64,000 nt of DNA from Burkholderia gladioli (GCF_000959725.1 NZ_CP009323.1:1922001-1986000), one strand, 5' to 3'. Positions 17,038 to 27,273 are shown, counted from the stretch's first letter. Notes: a model not told the origin generated them from the sequence alone. Made by a program: numbers and translations.

Positions 17038-19713
17038 ATGAGCACGCCACTCAAGACCCTGATTGCGAAACTGAACCCGACCTGCCGCAAGGCGGCCGAA
17101 CGCGCGGCGAGCCTGTGTTTCGCGCGCGGCCACTACGAGGTCGATCTCGAGCACTTGTTCGTCGCGCTGCTCGACGAGACCAGCGGCGACATGCCGGTGG
17201 TGCTGCGCGCCAGCGGCGTCGATCCGCATGCGCTGCGCGCCGACCTCGAACGCGAGCTGGAGAGCCTCAAGCGCGGCAACACGCGCACGCCGGTGTTCTC
17301 GGTGCACCTGAGCGAGCTGTTCGAGCAGGCCTGGCTGATCGCCTCGCTGGACGCGCAGATCGGGCGGATCCGCTCGGGCCACCTGCTGCTCGCGCTGCTG
17401 AGCGCGCCCGACCTGGCGCAGTTCGCGCAGCGCATGTCGCCGCAGTTCGCGCGCGTGCGCGTGACCGACCTCAAGCACAAGTTCGACGAGATCACGGCCG
17501 GCTCGAACGAGGCCGAGCCGCGCGAGGCCGATGCCGGCGCCGGCGACCAGACCGACGTGGCGGCCGAGGCGGCGGCCGGCGCCGCGGGCGGCCCGTCGAA
17601 GACGCCCGCGCTCGACACCTACACCACCAACCTCACGCAGCGCGCCAGGGAAGGCAAGATCGACCCGGTGATCGGCCGTGACGCCGAGATTCGCCAGGCG
17701 ATCGACATCCTGATGCGGCGCCGCCAGAACAACCCGATCATGACCGGCGAGGCCGGGGTCGGGAAGACCGCCGTGGTGGAGGGGCTGGCGCTGCGCATCG
17801 CCGCCGGCGACGTGCCGCCGCCTCTGGCCGGCGTGGCGCTGCACGTGCTCGACATGGGCCTGCTGCAGGCCGGCGCGAGCGTGAAGGGCGAGTTCGAGAA
17901 CCGCCTGAAGAGCGTGATCGACGAGGTCAAGAAGAGCGCGCACCCGATCATCCTGTTCATCGACGAGGCCCACACCATCATCGGCGCGGGCGGCCAGGCC
18001 GGGCAGAACGATGCGGCCAACCTGCTCAAGCCGGCGCTGGCGCGCGGCGAGCTGCGCACCATCGCGGCCACCACCTGGAGCGAGTACAAGAAGTACTTCG
18101 AGAAGGATGCCGCCTTGGCGCGGCGCTTCCAGGTGGTCAAGATCGAGGAACCCAGCGAGCCGCTGGCGGCCGCCATGCTGCGCGGCATGGCCGGGCTGAT
18201 GGAGCGCCACTTCAACGTGCGCATCCTCGACGACGCGATCACCGAGGCGGTGCGGCTCTCGCATCGCTACATCAGCGGCCGGCAACTGCCCGACAAGGCG
18301 ATCAGCGTGCTCGACACCGCCTGCGCGAAGGTTGCGCTGGCGCAGAGCGCGACGCCGGCCGTGATCGACGACACCAGCAAGCGCCTGGAGCGCACCGACG
18401 CCGAGATCGCCTCGCTGGAGCGCGAGGTGGCCGGCGGCGCTTCGCACGAGGAACGGCTGGCGGTGCTGCGGGTGGCGCGCGAGGCCGATGTGGCCGCGCT
18501 GGAGACGGCCCGGCGGCGTTATGCCGAGGAGCAGGCGGTGGTGGCCGAGATCGTCGCGCTGCGCGCGAGGATCGACGCGGCGCGCGAGGGCTCGGCCGAG
18601 GGCGAACGCATCGACGAGGACGCGGTGCGCGCCGAGCTGGCCGAGCGTATCGCCGCGCTGGCGGCCCTGCAGGGCGTCGAGCCGATGGTGCCGCTGCAGG
18701 TCGACGGCCACGTGGTGGCCGAGATCGTCGCGGCCTGGACCGGCATCCCGCTCGGGCGCATGGTCAAGGACGAGATCGAGACCGTGATGAATCTCAATGC
18801 CCTGCTCGGCGCGCGCGTGATCGGCCAGGACCACGCGCTCGACGCGGTGGCGCAGCGCGTGCGCACCGCCACCGCCGGGCTGGAGGATCCGAACAAGCCG
18901 CGCGGCGTGTTCATGTTCGTCGGGCCCTCGGGCGTCGGCAAGACCGAGACGGCGCTGGCGCTGGCCGACGTGCTCTACGGCGGCGAGCGCAAGATGGTCA
19001 CCATCAACATGAGCGAGTACCAGGAGGCGCACAGCGTGTCGGGCCTGAAGGGCTCGCCGCCGGGTTACGTCGGCTACGGCGAGGGCGGCGTGCTGACCGA
19101 GGCGGTGCGCCGCAATCCCTATTCGGTGGTGCTGCTCGACGAGGTCGAGAAGGCTCACCCGGACGTGCTGGAGATGTTCTTCCAGGTGTTCGACAAGGGC
19201 GCGATGGACGACGCCGAGGGCCGCGAGATCGACTTCCGCAACACCCTGATCATCCTGACCTCGAACGTCGGCTCGAGCCAGGTGATGCAGGCCTGCCTGA
19301 ACAAGCCGGAAGAGGAGCTGCCGGACCCCGACGCGCTCGCCGAGACGCTGCGCCCGGCGCTCTACAAGGCCTTCAAGCCGGCCTTCCTGGGCCGCATGAA
19401 GGTGGTGCCCTATTACCCGATCTCGGACGAGGTGCTGGTCGAGATCATCGAGCTGAAGCTGGATCGCATCCGCCGCCGCATCGAAGCCAACCACAAGGCC
19501 GCCTTCGAGTGGGACGAGTCGCTGGTGGAGGCGGTGCTGGCGCGCTGCACCGAGGTCGATTCGGGCGCCCGCAACGTCGACCACATCCTCAATGGCACGC
19601 TGCTGCCCGAGATCGCCGGCCACGTGCTGGAGCGGCTCGCCGACGGCACCGCGCTCAAGCGCATCGCGGTGCGCGCCAGCGAGGCCGGCGAATTCGAGTA
19701 CACGGTGGAGTAA
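17038..19713 (+). CDS. clpV: T6SS AAA+ ATPase ClpV (TssH)
   Basis: An 891-residue Hsp100 ATPase that disassembles contracted TssB/TssC sheaths for reuse. It has an N-terminal Clp repeat domain (residues 1-150), a first AAA module with Walker A GEAGVGKT near residue 238, a coiled-coil middle region at about 440-530, and a second AAA module with Walker A GPSGVGKTE near residue 629. Walker B motifs (LFIDEAHT, VLLDEVEKAH) are intact. It differs from ClpB by the longer N-domain linker rich in Ala/Glu/Asp (about 155-190). Confidence 0.97.
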   Translation: MSTPLKTLIAKLNPTCRKAAERAASLCFARGHYEVDLEHLFVALLDETSGDMPVVLRASGVDPHALRADLERELESLKRGNTRTPVFSVHLSELFEQAWLIASLDAQIGRIRSGHLLLALLSAPDLAQFAQRMSPQFARVRVTDLKHKFDEITAGSNEAEPREADAGAGDQTDVAAEAAAGAAGGPSKTPALDTYTTNLTQRAREGKIDPVIGRDAEIRQAIDILMRRRQNNPIMTGEAGVGKTAVVEGLALRIAAGDVPPPLAGVALHVLDMGLLQAGASVKGEFENRLKSVIDEVKKSAHPIILFIDEAHTIIGAGGQAGQNDAANLLKPALARGELRTIAATTWSEYKKYFEKDAALARRFQVVKIEEPSEPLAAAMLRGMAGLMERHFNVRILDDAITEAVRLSHRYISGRQLPDKAISVLDTACAKVALAQSATPAVIDDTSKRLERTDAEIASLEREVAGGASHEERLAVLRVAREADVAALETARRRYAEEQAVVAEIVALRARIDAAREGSAEGERIDEDAVRAELAERIAALAALQGVEPMVPLQVDGHVVAEIVAAWTGIPLGRMVKDEIETVMNLNALLGARVIGQDHALDAVAQRVRTATAGLEDPNKPRGVFMFVGPSGVGKTETALALADVLYGGERKMVTINMSEYQEAHSVSGLKGSPPGYVGYGEGGVLTEAVRRNPYSVVLLDEVEKAHPDVLEMFFQVFDKGAMDDAEGREIDFRNTLIILTSNVGSSQVMQACLNKPEEELPDPDALAETLRPALYKAFKPAFLGRMKVVPYYPISDEVLVEIIELKLDRIRRRIEANHKAAFEWDESLVEAVLARCTEVDSGARNVDHILNGTLLPEIAGHVLERLADGTALKRIAVRASEAGEFEYTVE

Positions 19714-19850
19714 GCTGTCGTTCGTCGCGCGTGGCTGGGCCCGTCGAATCGAGCCGGCCGCGCGAGCCCGAGTTTCCCGAAGCATCCCGGCGGTGCCCCG
19801 CGCGCGAGGCGCCGCCGCTTTCCGAGTCGTTTCGAGTAGTCACCACGATC

Positions 19851-21005
19851 ATGCCGATTCACGTCACCGCGCTTCTGGCGCCCCTCAGCGAGGCCTCGCC
19901 CTGCGGCGAGGACCTGCTGTTCTCGTCCGAATTCGACGCGATCCAGCACGCGCGCAAATTCGACGATCCCTCGCTCGACCAGGGCGAATGGATCACCGAA
20001 ATCAAGGAAGCCGACTGGGGCTTCGTGGTCGAGCAGTCGGTCGAGCTGCTCGGCACGCGCACCAAGGACCTGCGCCTGGCGGTCTGGCTCACCGAGGCGC
20101 TGGCGATCCAGGACGGCGTGGGCGGGCTGACCCAGGGCTACGAGCTGCTGGCGGGGCTGGTGCATACCTGGTGGGACCAGGTGCATCCGCTGCCCGAGGG
20201 CGACGACGCCGAATACCGGCTCGGCAATGTCGGCTGGCTGTCCGGGCGCACCGCCGAGCTGCTGCGCACCGTCGCGCTGACCGACGGCTCGGGCAGCGCC
20301 TATACCGCGCTCGACTGGGAGGTGGCGCAGCACGTCGCGCAGGCGGTACGGCGCGACCCCGACAATGCCCACGAGATCTCGCGCAACAAGCCCGCGGTCG
20401 AGCAGATCGAGGCCTCCAAGCGGATGACCTCGGTGGCCTTCTACGCCACGCTGCTGGCCAAGCTGACGGCGTTCCGCGCCGCGCTCGACGCGCTCGACGA
20501 CGAGCTCGAGCGGCGCGCCGGCAATGCCGCGCCGAGCTTCCGCCAGGCGCGCGAGGCCTACGAGTCGGTGCGCATGCTGGCCGAGCGCTTCGCCAGGGAG
20601 CAGGGTTACGTGGCCGAGGCGCAGCCGGTGGCGCCGCCGCCCGCGCAGCCCGGCCAGGGCGCCCCGCTCGAACGCGCCGAACCCAGCTTCAAGACCCCGC
20701 TTTCCCCGGAGCCGATCGCACCGATGCCCCACGCCCAGCCCGTTCAGCCCGTCCCGGTCCAGGTCGCCGCGCCGACCGTGATCGCCGGCATCCAGAATCG
20801 CGCGCAGGCCGTCGAGCAGTTGCGCGCCGTCGCCAAGTATTTCCGCGCCACCGAGCCGCACAGCCCGGTCGCCTATCTCGCCGACAAGGCCGCCGAATGG
20901 GCCGACATGCCGCTGCACCAGTGGCTGGCCTCGGTGGTGAAAGACGACGGCTCGCTGTCGCATATCCGCGAGCTGCTGGGCCTGAAGCCCGACGAGAACA
21001 ACTGA
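19851..21005 (+). CDS. tssA: T6SS cap/baseplate assembly protein TssA
   Basis: A 384-residue protein. Residues about 8-130 are the ImpA_N domain (SPCGEDLLFSSEFDAIQHARKFDDPS; TWWDQVHPLP). An Ala/Pro-rich hinge at about 258-305 precedes a short C-terminal helical domain (RAQAVEQLRAVAKYFRATEPHSP). TssA proteins prime baseplate and tail-tube assembly. The frame is open far upstream into clpV, but 19851 is the first start that yields the family N-terminus. It ends the plus-strand operon. Confidence 0.93.
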   Translation: MPIHVTALLAPLSEASPCGEDLLFSSEFDAIQHARKFDDPSLDQGEWITEIKEADWGFVVEQSVELLGTRTKDLRLAVWLTEALAIQDGVGGLTQGYELLAGLVHTWWDQVHPLPEGDDAEYRLGNVGWLSGRTAELLRTVALTDGSGSAYTALDWEVAQHVAQAVRRDPDNAHEISRNKPAVEQIEASKRMTSVAFYATLLAKLTAFRAALDALDDELERRAGNAAPSFRQAREAYESVRMLAERFAREQGYVAEAQPVAPPPAQPGQGAPLERAEPSFKTPLSPEPIAPMPHAQPVQPVPVQVAAPTVIAGIQNRAQAVEQLRAVAKYFRATEPHSPVAYLADKAAEWADMPLHQWLASVVKDDGSLSHIRELLGLKPDENN

Positions 21006-21040
21006 GCGGGCGCCGCCTCGCGCGGCGGGCTCCATGAGAA

Positions 21041-21080
21041 AACGGCACCGGCGGGAGATCCCGTCGGTGCCGTTGTCGTT
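21041..21080. terminator. bidirectional terminator between tssA and the ompA-tagF-tssM operon
   Basis: Long hairpin: AACGGCACCG at 21041-21050 pairs with CGGTGCCGTT at 21065-21074, extended by CGGG/CCCG around a small loop; flanked by AAA on one side and TGTCGTTT on the other. It lies between converging genes. Confidence 0.8.
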
Positions 21081-21098
21081 TCCGGCCTTGCTGAGCGC

Positions 21099-22136
21099 TT
21101 ACTGGCTGACGCGGAACTCGATGCGGCGGTTGCGCGCCCGCCCGTCGGCGGTGTCGTTCGAGGCGATCGGCTGGTCCGGACCCACGCCGGTGGTGGTCAA
21201 CTGCTGCGAGGCGATGCCCTTGGCCACCAGGTAGCCCTTCACCGCATCGGCGCGCGCCTGGCTCAGCGAGATGTTGGTGGCGCGGTTACCCGAGTTGTCG
21301 GTGTGGCCGATGATGGTGACCTGCCGGTTCGCCAGCTTGCTCATCGCGTCGGCCATCTGGTCCAGGATCGCGCGGCCCTGCGGGGTCAGCGTGGCGCTGC
21401 CGGTCTCGAACTCGATGGTACGGTTGGCCAGCGTCTGGTCGAGGATGCCCTGCTCGGAGGCGCTCACGCGCAGCGCGTTGCGGATCGTGTAGGTCGGGTT
21501 CAGCTGGTTGGCCATGTCGCTGGCCACCTGCTGGCGCAGCGCCTCGTTGCGGACCTCGCCCCTCACGTCGATCGAGGTGCCGTCGATCTTCAGCTGTCCC
21601 TTGCTGATCTGCTTCAGTTGCGGGCCGATCAGCTTCTGCACGTTGGCACTCCAGTTCGGCGGGGTGGTGACGTCGCCCACCTCGATCTGGTCGACCACGT
21701 TGCCGGCGCCGTAGGTGTCGCGCAGCTTCTGCAGCACGGCCGCCTTGGTGGCCTCGTCGGGCACCTTGCCGCCGGCCACCACCTGGCCCGGCGTGGCATT
21801 GGCCGGCGCCGGGGCCGACACGGTCGCGCCGGTGCCGGCGCCGGTGGCCTGGCCGCCGCCCGCGCCGTTCGCGACATTGGTGCCGGTCAGCACCGTGCCA
21901 CCCTGGGCGGTGCCGCCCAGCGCGCCGGCCGCGGCCGGCTGCATGGCGCCGCCGGCCGGCGGGATCAGGGTGGTGCGCACCGTCACGCCGCTGGTGTCGA
22001 CGCGCGTGACGGTGGCGGGGCCCGCGTTGTCGGCGAAGGCGGCGCCGGGGCCGGCGAGCGCCGCGCCGAGCGCCAGCAGGGACAGCGTGGAAAGCGCGGC
22101 CGGCAGCAGGCGCCGGCGGTACGCGGAGGTCGTCAT
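21099..22136 (-). CDS. T6SS-associated OmpA-like peptidoglycan-binding protein
   Basis: A 345-residue periplasmic or outer-membrane protein with a signal peptide (hydrophobic about residues 10-32, cut after AFA). Then comes a Gly/Ala-rich linker at about 50-105, a BON-like segment, and a C-terminal OmpA domain from about residue 230. The latter shows VTIIGHTDNSGN, NISLSQARADAVKGYL and DGRARNRRIEFRV, the Asp and Arg pattern that binds diaminopimelate of peptidoglycan. It probably anchors the envelope complex to the cell wall, replacing the PG-binding domain absent from TssL. The start at 22136 lies 4 bases after the tagF stop; the longer frame to 22253 is shadow. Confidence 0.9.
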   Translation of the reverse strand: MTTSAYRRRLLPAALSTLSLLALGAALAGPGAAFADNAGPATVTRVDTSGVTVRTTLIPPAGGAMQPAAAGALGGTAQGGTVLTGTNVANGAGGGQATGAGTGATVSAPAPANATPGQVVAGGKVPDEATKAAVLQKLRDTYGAGNVVDQIEVGDVTTPPNWSANVQKLIGPQLKQISKGQLKIDGTSIDVRGEVRNEALRQQVASDMANQLNPTYTIRNALRVSASEQGILDQTLANRTIEFETGSATLTPQGRAILDQMADAMSKLANRQVTIIGHTDNSGNRATNISLSQARADAVKGYLVAKGIASQQLTTTGVGPDQPIASNDTADGRARNRRIEFRVSQ

Positions 22137-22140
22137 GACG

Positions 22141-23127
22141 TCAGGCCCCTCCGACGAAGGCTTCGCGGAACGTGTCGATCGCCACGCGCAGCGACAGTTG
22201 CGGTTGTTCGAGGTAGCTGATGAGCTTGCTGGTCGCGGGATCGTGTTGCGCATGGGCGTCGACCCATTCCGGATCGTCGATGTCGATGTTGTGTTGCGAG
22301 TAGGTTTGCGGGTCGACCACGCTGTGCAGCGTGCGCGCCGAGGCGCCGTTGAAGCCGATGATCAGCCGCTCGCGCTCGGCGATGCTGCCGATGAAGATCG
22401 CCAGCTCGAAATCGGCCTGCGAGACGAAGGGCGAGATCAGCTCCATCCAGAACGCGGCCACCAGGCTGCGGTAGAACGGGTCGACCGGCAGCGGCAGGGT
22501 CAGCCCGCGCTCGATGTGCGAGGAGCCGCTCTGCATCACCGGGCGCAGCAGCGAGCCCAGCGCCAGCATCGCGCCGCGCAGCTTCACCGGGTGGCCGCTG
22601 GCCAGCAGCATCTGCTCCAGGCCGAACAGCGACTGGTGCTCGACGAAATCGTTGAAGGTGCCGTCGTGGGCGGGGCCGCCGGTGTCGATCGGCACGGTGG
22701 CGTCGCCCAGCGCCTGCAGCGCGCCGGCCGGCTCCTCCTTGCCGAGCAGCGGGCGCATCAGCGAGGCGGCGCGCTGCCAGAGCCGCGCGAAGGCCAGCGG
22801 GCTGCGCGCGATGAAGTTCAGCGGGCGCTCGACCTCCAGCGCGGTGGCGGCGAGGAACGGAAAGCGCCGGTTCGAGGCGTCGTGGCTGGCCACCATGTGG
22901 CCGGCGATCGCGAGCTTGCTGCGCGAGCCGATGAAGGCGAAGTGCATCGGCCGCGCGTTCTCGTAGACGATCTTCCAGCGCGGGTCGTCGGCCAGCAGCT
23001 CCATGGCCTGCGCGATCCAGCGGTCGAGCGTCTGCAGCAGCTGCGGGTTGTGCGGGCTCTTCACGAAATCGCCGCGCGACGGGATCTTGCCGAAGTAGGC
23101 GATCTGCGCCTGGACCGTTTGTGTCAT
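22141..23127 (-). CDS. tagF: T6SS post-translational repressor TagF
   Basis: A 328-residue cytoplasmic protein. The N-terminal hallmark is YFGKIPSRGDFV at residues 10-21, followed by LDRWIAQAME and a conserved FxxxARP-type strand. TagF proteins restrain T6SS firing; in other species they act together with or independently of the PpkA/PppA/Fha phosphorylation pathway, none of which is visible in this window. The ATG overlaps the tssM stop (ATGA) and the gene ends four bases before the ompA-like start, so the three form one tight operon. Confidence 0.93.
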   Translation of the reverse strand: MTQTVQAQIAYFGKIPSRGDFVKSPHNPQLLQTLDRWIAQAMELLADDPRWKIVYENARPMHFAFIGSRSKLAIAGHMVASHDASNRRFPFLAATALEVERPLNFIARSPLAFARLWQRAASLMRPLLGKEEPAGALQALGDATVPIDTGGPAHDGTFNDFVEHQSLFGLEQMLLASGHPVKLRGAMLALGSLLRPVMQSGSSHIERGLTLPLPVDPFYRSLVAAFWMELISPFVSQADFELAIFIGSIAERERLIIGFNGASARTLHSVVDPQTYSQHNIDIDDPEWVDAHAQHDPATSKLISYLEQPQLSLRVAIDTFREAFVGGA

Positions 23128-26100
23128 TGCGCCCCCTGTGCGTTCGATGCGTTGGCGGCCGCGCCGTTGGCGGCCGTTGCGACGCCGGACGTGCCGGCAG
23201 GTGCCTGGGCCGTCGCGTTGACGGCGCCGCTCGCGCTGGTGTTGGCCACCGACGAGGGCAGGTGCAGGCCGCGCAGGCTCTGCTGCTGCGGCGCGTCGCC
23301 GCCACCGCTGCCGCCGCCCGAGGGCTGCGAGGTGCTGATGATGCGCATCGTCACCGCCACGTTGACGTTGCCCTGCGTCCAGGCCAGGTCGAAGGTGCCG
23401 TCCGGGCGGCGCGAGCGCTGCGCCGAGTTGATCAGCTTCTCCAGCCCGTAGCGGCCCGGCTCGTTGACCAGGGTCAGCGTGCGGCCGTCGAAAGTGGTGG
23501 CCGTCAGCGTCGCGCCCGGCGAACCGCTCGGGTTCGGCCAGACGAAGTTGGTCCACTGCGGCGGCGTGTTGCGGTAGCGCAGCTGCTGGCCGTCGATCGC
23601 GATGGTGTACTCGGTGGTCCCGCTGCTCGGCTGCGGCAGGATCTGGAACACCGTCTGCGGCTCGGAGGAGGCCGCGCTGGTGGCGGCGCCGCCCGCCAGC
23701 GGCGCGACCCAGGTCGCGAAGCCGCTGGTGAATTCCGGCGTCAGCGCCAGACCCATGTCGCCCCAGGTGCGTGCCGTCAGCGTGTCGCCGCGGCGCACCG
23801 CGAGCGGCCCGAGCGTGGTGCCGACGAACTTCGAGATCGAGCCGTCCGGGCCGAACACCTGGGCGATCTCGCTCGAGGCGGCCTCCACCTTGGCGCCGGC
23901 GGAGAACGGGTACTTGTTCGCCAGCGAGGCCTGGAACGGCTGGTAGACCTGCGCGTTCCACACCTTGTTGACTTCCACCGAGGCAGGCTGGATCACCACC
24001 GAGAAGGCCTGCTGCAGCGGGCGCACCAGCAGCGGGCGCAGCGACTTGCGTTGCGAGTCGGTCAGGCCGGTCAGCATCTGCTCGTCGACGTACTTCAGCG
24101 AATCGGCCAGTTCCGAGCCGTTGCCGTCGAGCGTCTGCTGCATCAGCTGGCGCGCGCCGGGGCCTGGGTCGCCCTGGTTCTTGATCACGTTGAAGCGGGT
24201 GCGCACCTTGGAGAGCGTGTCCATGTAGCCCTTGAGCATCGACTGGCCGCCGTCGTGGGTCTGCACGATCCGGCCCAGGCCGATGAACTCCTGGCCGATC
24301 GGGCCCATCGGCACCTCGACCGGGTTGCCGTTGATGTCGATGTTGGCCGCCAGCTGCCCGCCCGGCTTGCGCGAGAACCACTGCTTGACCCAGTTCACCA
24401 CGCCGGTCTGCGCCTTCTTGATCGACACGTTGGCCAGCGACGGGTTATCCCAGGAGGTCTGGTCGTAGGCGGTCTCGAGCACCTTGCGGATCGGCGAGTC
24501 CTGCGGGTCGCCGAGCTTGTTCATGGCGTCCACGGCCTGGCCGAAGCTGCCGAAGTTCTGCACCGCGATGCCCTGCATGAACTTCTGCCAGTGCTGGGCG
24601 TATTCGGTCTTGTACATGCCGACCAGCACCTTCTGGATCTGCTCGGGGCTGCCTTCCAGCGTCAGGTCGTCCTGCGAGGCGGTGTTGAGCACCCAGTCCT
24701 TGGCCTGCAGTTCCTTGGTGGCCGCGTCGCGGATCGCCGGCTGCACGTAGTCGAACCAGGCGTCGCGCGTGAAGGTGCCGGGGATCGCGTAGCTGCCGGC
24801 CACCAGGCCGGTGTTGTCCTCGCCGACGATGCGCGCGATCGTCATCGGGGCATAACGCGTCGAGGCGCGCGCCTTGATTTCCTCGTAGACGCGCTGGCGG
24901 GCCGGCATGCCGCGCACCACGTGGCGCAGGTTCTCGCGGGTCTGGTCGACCAGGGCCAGGTTGGCGTCGATCATCGGCCAGTCGTTGTCCTGCACGCGCG
25001 ACAGGTAGAAGGTGATCATGCGCTCGGCGCTGCGGATCATCTCGTCGCGCGGCATGTTCCCGCGATTGGTTTCCAGCCAGCCGCGCCAGAAGCGCGCGAT
25101 CTGGTCGGTCAGGTGCGCCTGCTCGACGTGGCGCTTGTCCGACAGCATCAGGTAGGTCTTCAGCGCGTTGTAGGCGTCCTCGACATTGGTCGGCGAGGCG
25201 TCGTTGTAGAGCCCGCCCTGCGCCTGCGGCTGCAGCGCCGATTTGTCGGAGACCGGCACCGCGCCCGATTCGGGCGTGCGCGTCATCGGCGCGAGCTGGT
25301 CCGGATGCGCGTCGACGTCCTTCAGGAACGCGGCGAGATTGTCGGCCACCGGCGCCAGCATGATCTGGCGCACGCCGTTGTAGTACTCGGTGAGCAGGCG
25401 CTCTTCCAGGCGGTCGCCCTGGTAGAGGCCCAGCGAGACCGAGAGCGGCTTGTCGCGGCGAAACTGCTCGAGCTGCTCGATGCGGTCCTCGAGGATGTCC
25501 ATCGCCTGCAGGCGCGATTGGAGGTCGTTGCGGTTCTGCTCGAGCTTGGCGATGTTGTCGAGGTCGGCCTGCACGTTGGCCACCAGCTGCTGGTTGCCGA
25601 TCGTCGACCAGGTCCAGCCGCCCAGCGCCAGCGCCAGCACCGCCACGAAGGCGAAGAAGGTGGCGTAGCGCATCCGCGTCTTGGCGGGGCTGGCGAACTG
25701 GCGCACCGTCTTGCGGTCCTCGAAGATCACCTTCGAGAACAGGTCGCGCAGGAAGAAGCCGTTCTTCGAGAAGGCGCTGTGCGGCTTGGGCAGGGCGCTG
25801 CCGTCCAGCGCGAAGCGCGAGGCGATGCGCTGCGCGGCGGCGGAATTGGTTTCGCCTTCCTGCAGCGCGCTGGTGAAGTAGAAGCCGCGGAAGATCGGCT
25901 TGTACTGGAACGGGTTGTTCTCGAACAGGGTGGCCAGGAAGGCGCGCAGGGTCGGCTTGATCGAGGCGAATTCGAGCGGGAAGCTCAACTGGCCCGGCGA
26001 GAGGATGTTGCCGCGGCTGATCGACAGTTGCGCGACGCTGATTTCCTTGAGGCCGTCGTAGAGTTCCTCGAAGCGCTCGTCGAACAGCGCCACCACGTCG

Positions 26101-26999
26101 CGCTTCTCGTCGGGCTCGTAGGGCAGGGTGGCGCCCCACACGCGGTCGTATTCCTGGCGGTCGCTGCTGCTGAAGAACTCGGTGAAGCCGGTGATCAGGT
26201 CGGCCTTGGTGAACATCACGTAGACCGGCGCGAACACCTCCAGCTTCTCGGTCAGCTCCTGCACGCGCTGGCGCAGGTTCTTGGCCAGGTTGATGGCGAA
26301 CTCGGGACGGCTGCCGGTCAGCTCGGCGATGCTGGCGGTGACGATGATGCCGTTGATCGGCGCCTTGGGACGGAATTTCTTGAGCAGGCCGAGGAAGCCG
26401 ATCCATTCGCTGCGGTCTTCCTCGTGCACCGAGTAGCGGCCGGCGGTGTCGAGCAGGATGCCCTCGGTGGTGAAGAACCAGTCGCAGTTGCGGGTGCCGC
26501 CGATGCCGTGGATCACCGCGCTGTTCTTGTCGGCGAACGGGAACTGCAGGCCCGAGTTGATCACCGCGCTGCTCTTGCCCGCCGCCGGGTTGCCGATCAC
26601 GATGTACCAGGGCAGCTCGTAGAGCGCCGAGCCGCCGGACACCTGGCCGATCTTCGAGGTCTTGATGGTCTTGACCGTGTCCACCAGGCGCGCGCGCAGC
26701 GTGTCGAGCTCGGCGGCCTTGGCCGGTTCGACCGGCGTCACCGAGGCGGCCGCCGCCTTGTCGACCTGGGCCTGCTCCTCGAGCATGTCGCCGAGCTTGC
26801 GGTTGGCGCGCCGCACGCGCAGCCGCTTGATCAGCTTCACCAGCAGCCACAGCACCACGATCACCGCGAGGATCGCGAGCGGGTAGACGAAGCTGATCGC
26901 AAGGGCGTCCGCCACGATGAACAGGATCGCGGCGAGCGCGATGAACCCGAGGATCGAGAGCGTGCGCGGGTGAGTCAACACGTTGAGGATGCGTTGCAT
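23124..26999 (-). CDS. tssM: T6SS inner-membrane core protein TssM (IcmF)
   Basis: A 1291-residue IcmF-family protein, the central pillar of the trans-envelope complex. Two membrane helices lie near the N-terminus (about residues 14-34 and 38-57). They are followed by the cytoplasmic NTPase-like domain with Walker A GNPAAGKSS at about residue 135 and TRNCDWFF / LLDTAGRY. A third helix is near residue 445 and a large periplasmic region ends in the beta-domain that contacts TssJ. The Walker A motif is intact. The final ~40 residues are a low-complexity Ala/Asn stretch. Confidence 0.97.
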   Translation of the reverse strand: MQRILNVLTHPRTLSILGFIALAAILFIVADALAISFVYPLAILAVIVVLWLLVKLIKRLRVRRANRKLGDMLEEQAQVDKAAAASVTPVEPAKAAELDTLRARLVDTVKTIKTSKIGQVSGGSALYELPWYIVIGNPAAGKSSAVINSGLQFPFADKNSAVIHGIGGTRNCDWFFTTEGILLDTAGRYSVHEEDRSEWIGFLGLLKKFRPKAPINGIIVTASIAELTGSRPEFAINLAKNLRQRVQELTEKLEVFAPVYVMFTKADLITGFTEFFSSSDRQEYDRVWGATLPYEPDEKRDVVALFDERFEELYDGLKEISVAQLSISRGNILSPGQLSFPLEFASIKPTLRAFLATLFENNPFQYKPIFRGFYFTSALQEGETNSAAAQRIASRFALDGSALPKPHSAFSKNGFFLRDLFSKVIFEDRKTVRQFASPAKTRMRYATFFAFVAVLALALGGWTWSTIGNQQLVANVQADLDNIAKLEQNRNDLQSRLQAMDILEDRIEQLEQFRRDKPLSVSLGLYQGDRLEERLLTEYYNGVRQIMLAPVADNLAAFLKDVDAHPDQLAPMTRTPESGAVPVSDKSALQPQAQGGLYNDASPTNVEDAYNALKTYLMLSDKRHVEQAHLTDQIARFWRGWLETNRGNMPRDEMIRSAERMITFYLSRVQDNDWPMIDANLALVDQTRENLRHVVRGMPARQRVYEEIKARASTRYAPMTIARIVGEDNTGLVAGSYAIPGTFTRDAWFDYVQPAIRDAATKELQAKDWVLNTASQDDLTLEGSPEQIQKVLVGMYKTEYAQHWQKFMQGIAVQNFGSFGQAVDAMNKLGDPQDSPIRKVLETAYDQTSWDNPSLANVSIKKAQTGVVNWVKQWFSRKPGGQLAANIDINGNPVEVPMGPIGQEFIGLGRIVQTHDGGQSMLKGYMDTLSKVRTRFNVIKNQGDPGPGARQLMQQTLDGNGSELADSLKYVDEQMLTGLTDSQRKSLRPLLVRPLQQAFSVVIQPASVEVNKVWNAQVYQPFQASLANKYPFSAGAKVEAASSEIAQVFGPDGSISKFVGTTLGPLAVRRGDTLTARTWGDMGLALTPEFTSGFATWVAPLAGGAATSAASSEPQTVFQILPQPSSGTTEYTIAIDGQQLRYRNTPPQWTNFVWPNPSGSPGATLTATTFDGRTLTLVNEPGRYGLEKLINSAQRSRRPDGTFDLAWTQGNVNVAVTMRIISTSQPSGGGSGGGDAPQQQSLRGLHLPSSVANTSASGAVNATAQAPAGTSGVATAANGAAANASNAQGAQ

Positions 27000-27273
27000 A
27001 GGACGGTCAGGTTCCGGTGCGAATCAATGGGGTGAGGCAATGGCGCGTGCGCGCCGACAGCGTGAGGGCGGCGCGTGACGTCACGCTGTCAGTCCCGCGT
27101 AAAGAGGGAAGAGGATGGCGGCGGGCGGGGCTCGGCGTATCGAGACGGACGGGATGAACCGGACGGGCAGGCGACGGGCGGGCGCGTGCGGCTCCCCCTG
27201 CTGTGCTTGGCCGGCGTGCCGGCTGGTCTCGTGGTTCATCTGCCCCCATACCGCCCTCAGTGTGCCGACGCCG

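Noticed and set aside
16831..19785. 984-codon minus-strand frame opposite clpV
   Set aside because: Antisense shadow of ClpV, composition of Arg/His/Gly/Ala repeats, no motif.
24445..26850. 801-codon frame on the same strand as tssM in another register
   Set aside because: Shifted-frame shadow of TssM with extreme Arg/Pro/Gly content.
23121..27035. 1304-codon open frame on the plus strand opposite tssM
   Set aside because: Arg/Val/Leu/His-rich low-complexity translation with no fold; it mirrors a GC-rich real gene on the other strand whose sequence is clearly TssM.
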